Assembly (NCBI GenBank): GCA_034664005.1
Contig: JAXDIL010000092.1
Coordinates: 1 to 7,064 of the forward strand
Reading direction: 5' to 3'
From: JACVRW01 sp034664005
Lineage (GTDB): Bacteria > Actinomycetota > Thermoleophilia > Solirubrobacterales > Thermoleophilaceae
Length of the DNA stretch: 7,064 nt
In this document: positions 1-6,994 of the stretch, in pieces
How the letters are laid out: every line of letters begins with the position of its first letter
Position numbering within the stretch: position 1 is the first letter of the stretch
Notes under the pieces: generated by a model
Told to the model about the DNA's origin: nothing
The model's database searches: none
What the model saw: the letters and a program-made list of their open reading frames with translations, nothing else
Program-made: the position numbers and the translations under genes

Positions 1-842
1 GAGCCCGAGCGCGAGGACGTGGCCCGCGTCGAGCCGGACTTGGCCCGCGTCGAGCCGGACTTGGCCCGCGAAGAGCTCGAGCCGGACTTCGCCCGCGTGG
101 AGCCGCCCGACTTCGAGCTGCTCGCCGAGCTCGAGCGGCTCGATGCGGAGCTCGACCTCGACTTCGGCTTCGACCGTGACGAGGACGAGCCCGACCCGCC
201 GTTCGACGAGCTGCGTGAGCTGCTCGAGGAGCTGCGCGAGCTGCTCGACCGCCGGCGCGAGCTCGACCCGCCGTTGCGGCGCTCGGCCGCGGGGATCTCC
301 TCGCGCGCAACCGCCTTGGCGAGCTGCCCGATCTGCTTCTCGAGGAACTTGGCCATGCGCTCCTCGTCGCGCCGGATGCTGCGCGCGAGCTTTGCGGTGT
401 CCTTGTCGCCGACGGTCTCCGCGAGCGACTCGATGCCCGCGTAGAAGCCGATCTCCTCGAACTCGTTGTGGTACTCGGTCCGGGCGTTCTTCAGCATCTT
501 CTCCGCCTCGCCCGTCCCGCGCAGCGCGTGGAGCGGACCCTGGGCCGCGGCGACGGCCTTGCTCGCCACCGACGTGAGTCCCGATGCCGCCTCGACGACC
601 ACGTCCGGCCCGGCGCTGATCGGTCCGGCCTCGGCCTTGCCGCCGAGCTCCTTGATGCGGCGCTTGACCTCGCGTGCGTGGCCCTTCGTCTCCTTGAGGT
701 GCTCCTGAAGACGCTTCTTGTACGGCGTCTTCGTCGTCATGGCGATGTGAGCCTGGAGCGCGGTCTCGAGCTCCTTCTCCTTGCCGTACGCCTCGTTCAG
801 ATACTGGATCAGCTTCGTGTCCCTGGCGTTGGGATTCGCCAT
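1..842 (-). CDS. DUF892 (YciE/YciF-type) ferritin-like protein with Ser/Arg-rich tail, 3' end outside window
   Basis: Open reading frame from ATG at 842 to the left edge with no stop, giving 280 codons read by eye from the reverse complement. Residues about 1-185 form a helical ferritin-like domain of the DUF892 family: helix A (around YGKEKELETAL, 19-29), helix B with HLKETKGH (48-55), helix C with EYHNEFEEIGFYAGI (123-137) and helix D with RRDEERMAKFL (157-167). These contribute the Glu/His residues expected for a di-iron site. From about residue 186 the protein becomes a low-complexity tail rich in Ser, Arg, Lys and Gly, ending in KSGSTRA-like repeats; such a basic tail could bind nucleic acid or the cell surface (inference). 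Enterobacterial YciE/YciF are stress-induced under RpoS. A good Shine-Dalgarno site (854-860) supports the start. The family call is secure; the exact function is unknown, and the C-terminus is not seen. Confidence 0.85.
   Translation of the reverse strand, partial: MANPNARDTKLIQYLNEAYGKEKELETALQAHIAMTTKTPYKKRLQEHLKETKGHAREVKRRIKELGGKAEAGPISAGPDVVVEAASGLTSVASKAVAAAQGPLHALRGTGEAEKMLKNARTEYHNEFEEIGFYAGIESLAETVGDKDTAKLARSIRRDEERMAKFLEKQIGQLAKAVAREEIPAAERRNGGSSSRRRSSSSRSSSSSSRSSSNGGSGSSSSRSKPKSRSSSASSRSSSASSSKSGGSTRAKSGSSSSRAKSGSTRAKSGSTRATSSRSG
21..113 (-). repeat. Short tandem repeat encoding KSGSTRA-type units in the DUF892 protein tail
   Basis: Four in-frame units lie end to end on the minus strand: KSGGSTRA (90-113), KSGSSSSRA (63-89), KSGSTRA (42-62) and KSGSTRA (21-41). 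The last two are identical 21-bp copies at the DNA level; the first two differ by small in-frame length changes. The pattern suggests repeat expansion and contraction within the coding sequence. The array decays into TSSRSG towards the window edge and may continue beyond it. Confidence 0.85.
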
Positions 843-853
843 CGGTCTAGTTG

Positions 854-860
854 CCTCCCT
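854..860 (-). promoter_or_regulatory. Shine-Dalgarno site of the DUF892 gene
   Basis: On the minus strand this reads AGGGAGG, 11 bases before the ATG at 842. It is one of the clearest ribosome binding sites in the window and fixes the start of the DUF892 gene. Confidence 0.65.
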
Positions 861-880
861 GGTGGGTTACGTCCCTTTCG

Positions 881-905
881 GTACCCGATGGATGACGTCT
901 GGAAC
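881..905 (-). promoter_or_regulatory. Putative SigB/SigF-type stress promoter of the DUF892 gene
   Basis: The minus strand reads GTTC (902-905), a 15-base spacer, then GGGTAC (881-886). This resembles the actinobacterial general-stress consensus (GTTT or GNNT, 14-17 bases, GGGTAC/T), with one mismatch in the -35 element. Transcription would start near 874, giving a leader of about 30 bases that contains the Shine-Dalgarno site. Stress control would fit the known RpoS control of enterobacterial DUF892 genes. This is a pattern match by eye, not a demonstrated promoter. Confidence 0.5.
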
Positions 906-919
906 ATCGAGCGGGGTAC
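897..919 (+). promoter_or_regulatory. Possible divergent stress-type promoter of the 56-residue gene
   Basis: The plus strand carries GGGTAC at 914-919, with GTCT (897-900) upstream across a 13-base spacer, one base shorter than usual. The -35 elements of this promoter and the divergent one lie side by side. The -10 end is only 9 bases from the ATG at 929, so the transcript would have almost no leader. Confidence 0.35.
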
Positions 920-928
920 CGTGTCCCC

Positions 929-1099
929 ATGAGTCCCTACGACGACGACGACGACTGGACGGGCACGCCGCCCGAGGGTCGCCACGACGCGTCCCGCGCG
1001 AACCCCGCCTTCTGGGCGCAGAACCGCACGCCGCTGTCGATCACCGGGATCGGCGTCGGCATCGCGATCATCATCCTGGTGATCGTCCTGCTGCTCTAG
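929..1099 (+). CDS. Small C-terminally membrane-anchored protein, 56 residues
   Basis: An ORF from ATG 929 to TAG 1097-1099 gives a 56-residue protein. The N-terminal half is hydrophilic with five consecutive Asp (5-9), a Trp at 10 and another FW pair at 28-29. Residues about 37-56 are a single hydrophobic segment rich in Ile, Val, Leu and Gly that runs to the last residue, so the protein is probably anchored by its C-terminus with the acidic part in the cytoplasm. There is no signal peptide and no Shine-Dalgarno site. I do not recognise a family, and no function is proposed. The membrane-segment pattern, good codon use and a promoter-like element directly upstream make it a likely real gene. 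It converges on typA, with 15 bases between stop codons. Confidence 0.65.
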   Translation: MSPYDDDDDWTGTPPEGRHDASRANPAFWAQNRTPLSITGIGVGIAIIILVIVLLL

Positions 1100-1114
1100 A
1101 AAACGGTGGCGGCG

Positions 1115-2946
<1,832 letters not shown>

Positions 2947-2959
<13 letters not shown>

Positions 2960-2973
2960 GAGACCCCAACGCT
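2947..2973 (-). promoter_or_regulatory. Perfect inverted repeat enclosing the typA start codon
   Basis: AGCGTTGGGG (2947-2956) and CCCCAACGCT (2964-2973) are exact reverse complements separated by 7 bases. On the transcript they form a 10-bp stem whose loop reads UCUCGUG and contains the GTG start codon. It could be an RNA hairpin controlling typA translation, or a DNA operator for a dimeric repressor. There is no U-run after it, and one arm is coding, so it is a poor candidate for a rho-independent terminator. The role is inferred. Confidence 0.55.
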
Positions 2974-2991
2974 AGCCATCCCGGTGTCGGG

Positions 2992-3312
2992 TCAGTCGTC
3001 GCCGCCGTGGCGGCCGCCGCCGCCCGAGATCTCCACGTGGGTCGCGACCCAGCGTCCGTTCGAGCGCTTCACGGTTGCCTCGACGCGTTTCATGCCGATC
3101 CTGAGCCCGCCGAAGCCGGCGATCCGCTCGAAGGTCGTGTTGCGAGTGACCTTGACGCGGATCGTGCCGCGCTGCGAGTCCTGGAGGCGGAACGTCTTCT
3201 TCGCCTTGCTGATGCCTACGACGGTCCCCTCGTACTGGGTTGCGGCAGACGCGGTGGCGACGCCGATCGACATGGTGAGTGCGAGAGCTGTGATCAGAGT
3301 GAGAGTTTTCAT
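2992..3312 (-). CDS. Small secreted DUF5666-like protein
   Basis: A 106-residue protein with a clear Sec signal peptide: MKT start, hydrophobic core about 5-20, and a likely cleavage after ASA (21-23). The mature part, about 83 residues, follows the DUF5666 pattern of a small OB-like beta domain: YEGTVVGISKAKKTFRLQD, then a strand pair with RVKVTRNTTFERI, a GLRIGMKRVEATVKR segment and VATHVEIS. It ends in a Gly/His/Asp-rich tail, GGGGRHGGDD, that might bind metal. The function is unknown; the protein is probably exported. It precedes typA on the same strand by 32 bases and is divergent from the luciferase-like gene. No clear Shine-Dalgarno site is seen. GATTAT lies 6 bases before the ATG, so a leaderless start is possible. 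Confidence 0.8.
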   Translation of the reverse strand: MKTLTLITALALTMSIGVATASAATQYEGTVVGISKAKKTFRLQDSQRGTIRVKVTRNTTFERIAGFGGLRIGMKRVEATVKRSNGRWVATHVEISGGGGRHGGDD

Positions 3313-3383
3313 GGCCCAATAATCCGCCCCGCGCTGACAGGGGCCGGGAAAGGCAAGGACAAGAGTTGGTAAAGACTTCAGGC

Positions 3384-4379
3384 ATGCGTCTCAGCGTGCT
3401 CGACCAGTCGCCCATCCCGGAGGGCGAGACTCCCGCTCGGGCGCTCGCCAACACCGTCGACCTCGCTCGCCACGCCGAGGGGCTCGGCTACGAGCGCTAC
3501 TGGCTCGCCGAGCACCACGCGACGCCCGCGCTCGCCTGCGCCGCGCCCGAGGTGCTGATCGGCGCCGTCGCGGACGCGACCGAGCGCATCCGTGTGGGGA
3601 GCGGCGGCGTGATGCTGCCGCACTACAGCCCGCTGAAGGTGGCCGAGGTGTTCAGCACGCTCGCCGGTCTGCACCCGGAGCGGATCGACCTCGGGCTGGG
3701 CCGCGCGCCGGGCACCGACCCGATGACGATGCTCGCGCTGCAGCGCGACCGCCGCCACGCCGCTCCGGACGACTTCATCGACCAGCTCACCGAGCTGCTC
3801 GCCCTGATCGAGAACCGCGTGCCGCCGGGCCACCCCTTCGCGCGGCTGGCCGGAACGCTGCCCGGGCTGCCGGAGCGCCCGGAGCCGTGGCTGCTCGGCT
3901 CGTCGCCGCAGAGCGCCGTCTGGGCGGCCGAGCTGGGCCTGCCGTATGCGGTCGCGGACTTCATCAACCCGAACGGCGCGTCGCTCGCGGCCGACTACCG
4001 CAGCCGCTTTCTCGACTCGGAGCGCCTGCCCGCGCCGCGCGTGATCGCCTGCACGGTCGCGATCTGCGCCGAGACCGAGGCGGAGGCCGAGCGGATCGCC
4101 TCGAGCGGCCGCATGATGTTCTCGCTGCTGCGGATGGGCCGGCTGATCCCGATCCCGCCGCCCGAGAAGGCGCTTGCCTACCTCGCGACGCGCGAGCAAC
4201 CCGCGGGCGGGGGCGGACGCCGCGCCGTCGTCGGGACGCCCGAGACCGTCCGCGAAGGGCTCGAGGGCGTTGCCGCGGAGTACGGCACCGACGAGCTGAT
4301 GGTGCTCACGATCACCTACGACCACCAGGACCGCAGGCGCTCGTACGAGCTGGTCGCGGAGGCGTTCGCGATGGGTTAG
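3384..4379 (+). CDS. LLM-class (luciferase-like) flavin-dependent monooxygenase
   Basis: A 331-residue TIM-barrel protein of the bacterial luciferase superfamily, probably an FMN-dependent monooxygenase using reduced flavin from a partner reductase. It matches the group that contains YhbW and YwcH. Visible hallmarks are MRLSVLDQSPI at the N-terminus, RYWLAEHH (39-46), GSGGVMLPHYSPLKVAE (73-89), LGLGRAPG (104-111) and a LGSSPQSAVWAAELGLPYA segment. The substrate cannot be deduced. I chose ATG 3384 because homologues begin with this sequence. An in-frame TTG at 3366 has the better ribosome site (AAGGA at 3355-3359) and would add six residues. It is the first gene of a tight plus-strand run; the rhodanese gene starts 9 bases after its stop. 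Confidence 0.93.
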   Translation: MRLSVLDQSPIPEGETPARALANTVDLARHAEGLGYERYWLAEHHATPALACAAPEVLIGAVADATERIRVGSGGVMLPHYSPLKVAEVFSTLAGLHPERIDLGLGRAPGTDPMTMLALQRDRRHAAPDDFIDQLTELLALIENRVPPGHPFARLAGTLPGLPERPEPWLLGSSPQSAVWAAELGLPYAVADFINPNGASLAADYRSRFLDSERLPAPRVIACTVAICAETEAEAERIASSGRMMFSLLRMGRLIPIPPPEKALAYLATREQPAGGGGRRAVVGTPETVREGLEGVAAEYGTDELMVLTITYDHQDRRRSYELVAEAFAMG

Positions 4380-4388
4380 TGTCGGCCG

Positions 4389-4781
4389 GTGGGTCGCGCT
4401 CTGACAGCGGACGACCTGTTGACCGAAGCCCGGCTGGGCCTGCAGAGGCTCGAGCCCTCAGACGCCGCCGCCGCGATCTCGGCGGGCGCGCTTCTCGTCG
4501 ACATCCGCTCTGAGCTTCAGCGGGAGCGTGACGGGATCGTGCCCGGCTCGGTCTTCTTCCCGCGCAACGTGCTCGAGTGGCGCTGCGATCCGGCCTCGCC
4601 TGCGCGCGACGGTCGCGTGTGCGACCGCGCCCGGCGGCTGATCGTGATGTGTGACGAGGGCTTCCAGTCGAGCCTCGCCGCGGCGAACCTGAAGCGGCTC
4701 GGCTTCGAGCGGGCGACCGACGTCGCGGGCGGCTTCCAGGCCTGGCGAGCGGCCGGTCTGCCCGTGGTCCCGCTGGTTTGA
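4389..4781 (+). CDS. Single-domain rhodanese-like sulfurtransferase
   Basis: A 130-residue rhodanese-homology protein. It shows the LLVDIR strand (35-40), the GIVPGSVFFPRN region (49-60) and the active-site loop CDEGFQSS with the presumed catalytic Cys88, followed by AANLKRLGFERATDVAGGF and a final W. Rhodaneses carry sulfane sulfur as a Cys persulfide. The loop keeps Cys, so it should be active; the acceptor is unknown. Start GTG 4389 lies 9 bases after the monooxygenase stop and has no clear Shine-Dalgarno site, suggesting translation as part of an operon. The stop overlaps the start of the next gene by 4 bases. An extra Cys66 and Cys78 are also present. Confidence 0.92.
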   Translation: MGRALTADDLLTEARLGLQRLEPSDAAAAISAGALLVDIRSELQRERDGIVPGSVFFPRNVLEWRCDPASPARDGRVCDRARRLIVMCDEGFQSSLAAANLKRLGFERATDVAGGFQAWRAAGLPVVPLV

Positions 4782-5320
4782 CGGCCTCTGGACGTGAAAC
4801 AGTTCTGGGCGTGGACGCCACGGCCGCCGAGGAGCAGCGCTTCACCGACGAGGAGCACGCCTTTCTCCTGTCGCGCGTCCAGCCGGCGCTGATCGGCCTG
4901 ATCGACGGCTCGCTGTCGACGCTCGCGCCGATCTTCGCCGTGGCGCTCTCGACCCACGACCCCCACATCGCCTTCTTCGCCGGACTCGCCACGGCGATCG
5001 GAGCGGCCGTGAGCATGGGCTTCTCCGAGGCGCTCTCGGACACCGGCGAGCTGACCGGTCGCGGCTCGCCCTGGGCGCGGGGTGCGATCACGGGTGGCGG
5101 CACCTTCGTCGGTGGCGTCTTCCACACGCTGCCGTTCCTGATCAACCATTACCAGGCGGCGATCCTGGTGGGGATCATCACCGTGGCCGTGGAGCTGCTG
5201 GCGCTCGCCATCATCCGCGCGCGCTTCTTCCGGACCGGCTTCTTGCGCTCGTTCGCGACCGTCACGCTGGGCGGCGTGATCATCGTGGCCGTGAGCGCCG
5301 CGCTGGGCAGCGCCGCCTAG
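4778..5320 (+). CDS. VIT-family membrane protein resembling the permease half of MbfA
   Basis: A 180-residue membrane protein with about five transmembrane helices (roughly 36-57, 63-82, 101-121, 126-146, 158-176). It contains GLIDGSLSTLAPIFAVAL, the strongly conserved SMGFSEALSDTGELTGRGSP, and HTLPFLI. From memory these match the C-terminal VIT/CCC1 domain of rhizobial MbfA, an iron/manganese exporter. MbfA carries an N-terminal ferritin-like (erythrin) domain, which is absent here: only about 35 acidic residues precede helix 1. The likely role is divalent iron or manganese transport across the cytoplasmic membrane. The start is uncertain: TTG 4778 overlaps the rhodanese stop and implies translational coupling, while in-frame GTG 4811 would remove 11 residues. 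The permease family is fairly sure; the substrate and direction are inferred. Confidence 0.87.
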   Translation: MTASGRETVLGVDATAAEEQRFTDEEHAFLLSRVQPALIGLIDGSLSTLAPIFAVALSTHDPHIAFFAGLATAIGAAVSMGFSEALSDTGELTGRGSPWARGAITGGGTFVGGVFHTLPFLINHYQAAILVGIITVAVELLALAIIRARFFRTGFLRSFATVTLGGVIIVAVSAALGSAA

Positions 5321-5336
5321 GCGTCGCGGGCCGCCA

Positions 5337-6059
5337 TCAGCTCGTCGGGCCGAAGCGCTCGGTGCGGATCGCGCCGGCGTCCATGCCGAGCTCGAGCAGC
5401 AGGTCGCTGGCCGTCTCCACGAAGCCGGTCGAGCCACACACGAACGCGAGCTGCGCGCCGGCCGCGGGCTCGCGCAGGAGCTCGGCGTCGACGTGGCCGG
5501 TGTGTCCGGTCCAGCCCTCGGGCGCCTCACGGGTGTAGGTGAGCACGGCGTCGTCGCCCAGCTCGTCCGCGTAGATCACGTCCTCAGGGTGGCGCACGGA
5601 GTAGACGAGCCGCATGTCGAGCTCCGGCATCGTGCGCCGCTTGTGGCGGAGCATCGCCATCAGCGGGACCACGCCCGAGCCGCCGCCCACGAGCAGCACC
5701 GGCGACTCGCCGCGCCACACGAAGTACGAGCTGAACGGACCGCGCAGCTCGACCCGGTCGCCCTCCTCCACGACCTCGTGGAAGTACGGCGACACCTCGC
5801 CGTCGTCGAGGCGGTCGATCGTCAGCTCGATCTGGCCCTCGTCGAGCGGCGACGACGACACCGAGTAGGAGCGCTGGGCGTGGTACCCGTCGGGGTCGGT
5901 GAGGCGGACGTCGTAGTGCTGGCCGGGAAGGTGCGGCATCCACATCGGGAGGTCAAAGCGAAACGACTTGACGCGCGGCGTCTCCTCCTTGATCTGCGAG
6001 ACGGTGGCGATCTGCCAGTGGCCGGGCGCGCGCTGCTCGACCGGGGTCAGTCGTTCCAA
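5337..6059 (-). CDS. Ferredoxin-reductase-type FAD/NAD(P)-binding protein
   Basis: A 240-residue oxidoreductase of the ferredoxin-NADP reductase fold. The FAD-binding barrel carries LPGQHYDVRL (44-53) and RSYSVSSS (63-70), then GDRVELRGPF (100-109). The NAD(P)-binding half starts with LLVGGGSGVVPLMAML (122-137) and ends with FVCGSTGFVE (206-215), where the Cys-Gly contacts nicotinamide in this family. It has no [2Fe-2S] ferredoxin domain, so it must hand electrons to a separate partner. The start is TTG 6059, with GGAGGG at 6070-6075 ten bases upstream. A longer reading from 6158 would run deep into the preceding gene and add unrelated residues. The gene overlaps the end of the molybdopterin gene by 13 bases, so the two proteins are probably co-made and may form one redox pair. 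It converges on the VIT gene with 16 bases between. Confidence 0.92.
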   Translation of the reverse strand: MERLTPVEQRAPGHWQIATVSQIKEETPRVKSFRFDLPMWMPHLPGQHYDVRLTDPDGYHAQRSYSVSSSPLDEGQIELTIDRLDDGEVSPYFHEVVEEGDRVELRGPFSSYFVWRGESPVLLVGGGSGVVPLMAMLRHKRRTMPELDMRLVYSVRHPEDVIYADELGDDAVLTYTREAPEGWTGHTGHVDAELLREPAAGAQLAFVCGSTGFVETASDLLLELGMDAGAIRTERFGPTS

Positions 6060-6658
6060 TAGCGCTGTTCCCTCCAGGGATCGCCGCGCATGTGGTAGCC
6101 GTTCTGCTCCCAGAAGCCGGGCTCGTCGCGGTCCATCACGCGCAGGCCGGACAGCCACTTGGCGCTCTTCCAGAAGTAGAGATGGGGCACGAGCAGCCGC
6201 GCGGGGCCGCCGTGCTCACGCGGGAGCGGCTCGCCCTCGTGCTCGGTCACGACCCACGCCTTCCCGCCGGTGAGGTCGTCGAGCGGCAGGTTCGTGGTGT
6301 AGCCGCCGTAGGAGTAGGCCATGGCGAAGCCTCCCTGCGGGTCCGCTCCGTCGAGCAGCGTGTCCACCGACACGCCGCCGAAGCTCGTGCCGAGCTTCGA
6401 CCACTTCGTGACGCAGTGGATGTCGCACGGGATCGTCTCGAAGGGGAGCTCGTGGAACTCGTCCCAGGTCCACTCGCGCTCGCGGCCGACCATTCCGTCG
6501 ATGCGAAAGCCCCAGGCGTCGGTGTCCACGCGCGGAGTCGGGCCGGCGGTGAGCACCGGGAAGCCCCGCTCGACGTATTGCCCGGGTGGCACGCGGTCCG
6601 CGAGCTCCTCCGGGGTGCTGCGACGGCGTCGGAAGCCCCGGGACACGAAGTCGCTCAT
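6047..6658 (-). CDS. Sulfite-oxidase-like molybdopterin-binding oxidoreductase subunit
   Basis: A 203-residue soluble protein of the sulfite oxidase/YedY (MsrP) Mo-binding fold. The CDIHCVTKWS segment (78-87) holds the Cys expected to bind molybdenum (Cys82, in the H-C-V position). Other family marks are GTSFGGVSVDTLLD, TTNLPLDDL, the HGGPARLLVPHLYFWKSAKW segment and the ending GYHMRGDPWREQRYW. It lacks the haem and dimerisation domains of animal sulfite oxidase and has no Tat or Sec signal, so it is a cytosolic Mo core alone. The substrate is unknown; S- or N-oxides are usual in the family. The start is ATG 6658: upstream in-frame codons overlap the divergent gene and are unconserved arginine-rich residues. 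It is followed, with overlap, by the reductase, its likely electron partner. There is no Shine-Dalgarno site; TACGGT lies 6 bases upstream, suggesting a leaderless transcript. Confidence 0.92.
   Translation of the reverse strand: MSDFVSRGFRRRRSTPEELADRVPPGQYVERGFPVLTAGPTPRVDTDAWGFRIDGMVGREREWTWDEFHELPFETIPCDIHCVTKWSKLGTSFGGVSVDTLLDGADPQGGFAMAYSYGGYTTNLPLDDLTGGKAWVVTEHEGEPLPREHGGPARLLVPHLYFWKSAKWLSGLRVMDRDEPGFWEQNGYHMRGDPWREQRYWND
6070..6075 (-). promoter_or_regulatory. Shine-Dalgarno site deciding the TTG start of the reductase gene
   Basis: The minus strand reads GGAGGG within the last codons of the molybdopterin gene, 10 bases before TTG at 6059. It supports the short 240-residue reading of the reductase. 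Confidence 0.5.
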
Positions 6659-6679
6659 CTGCGTACCGTAGGCCGTCGG
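6659..6679. promoter_or_regulatory. 21-bp divergent promoter region with overlapping -10 candidates
   Basis: Only 21 bases separate the two divergent start codons. They include TACCGT on the plus strand (6664-6669) and TACGGT on the minus strand (6665-6670), both fitting TANNNT and overlapping by five positions. The minus element ends 6 bases and the plus element 10 bases before its ATG, so both transcripts would be leaderless or nearly so. Any -35 element must lie inside the opposite gene; none is clear. Neither start has a Shine-Dalgarno site. The assignment is by eye. Confidence 0.4.
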
Positions 6680-6994
6680 ATGGCGGGCTGCACACACCTG
6701 GATTCGATCGAGCTCACGGAGCTGCCGGAGTCGGTCGACGGCTGCGAGGACTGTCTGCGCACGGGTGGCAGCTGGTGCCACCTGCGCATCTGCCTGACGT
6801 GCGGCCACGTGGGCTGCTGCGACTCGTCGCCGGGCCGCCACGCGAGCGCGCACGCCCAGGAATCCAGCCACCCGATCATCCGCTCGATCCAGCCCGGCGA
6901 GGACTGGTCGTGGTGCTTCGTGGACGAGCTCGCCATGCGGATCGCGCAGATCGAGGGCGCCACCAGCATCCCGCCCTCGCCGCTGTGCCCGTAG
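6680..6994 (+). CDS. UBP-type zinc finger protein
   Basis: A 104-residue protein made almost wholly of one UBP-type (ZnF-UBP) zinc finger, the fold that in eukaryotic deubiquitinases binds the free C-terminus of ubiquitin. Putative zinc ligands are C4 and H6, C22 and C25 (CEDC), C38 and C41 (CLTCGHVGCC), C46, then H54, H58 and H64; the SWCHLRICL and GEDWSWCF segments are also typical. Stand-alone versions are known in actinobacteria, where the partner and role are not settled. The start is ATG 6680, since upstream codons cross the divergent molybdopterin gene. It may share control with that gene through the 21-base gap. Its stop (6992-6994) directly abuts the end of the convergent gene. Confidence 0.9.
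   Translation: MAGCTHLDSIELTELPESVDGCEDCLRTGGSWCHLRICLTCGHVGCCDSSPGRHASAHAQESSHPIIRSIQPGEDWSWCFVDELAMRIAQIEGATSIPPSPLCP

Noticed and set aside
19..444. Plus-strand ORF with Glu/Asp/Leu-rich repeats
   Set aside because: It is the complementary reading of the Ser/Arg-rich tail and core of the DUF892 gene; the minus-strand frame gives a recognisable domain and a good ribosome site.
3326..3344. GCCCC / GGGGC inverted repeat between the DUF5666-like and luciferase-like genes
   Set aside because: The stem is only 5 bp with a 9-base loop between divergent genes, which is expected by chance at this GC content.
3378..4325. 315-residue minus-strand ORF opposite the luciferase-like gene
   Set aside because: Its composition is Arg/Gly/Ala/His-rich without any known motif; the plus strand encodes a clear flavin monooxygenase.
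5314..5323. Palindrome CGCCTAGGCG at the end of the VIT gene, considered as a terminator
   Set aside because: It has no loop and no following T-run, and it overlaps the stop codon; probably chance in GC-rich sequence.
4517..5530. 337-residue minus-strand ORF across the rhodanese and VIT genes
   Set aside because: It crosses two well-recognised plus-strand genes and the end of the reductase and has no domain features.
6060..6158. N-terminal extension of the reductase gene starting at 6158
   Set aside because: The extra 33 residues lie inside the molybdopterin gene and look like shadow sequence; a ribosome site at 6070-6075 supports the start at 6059.
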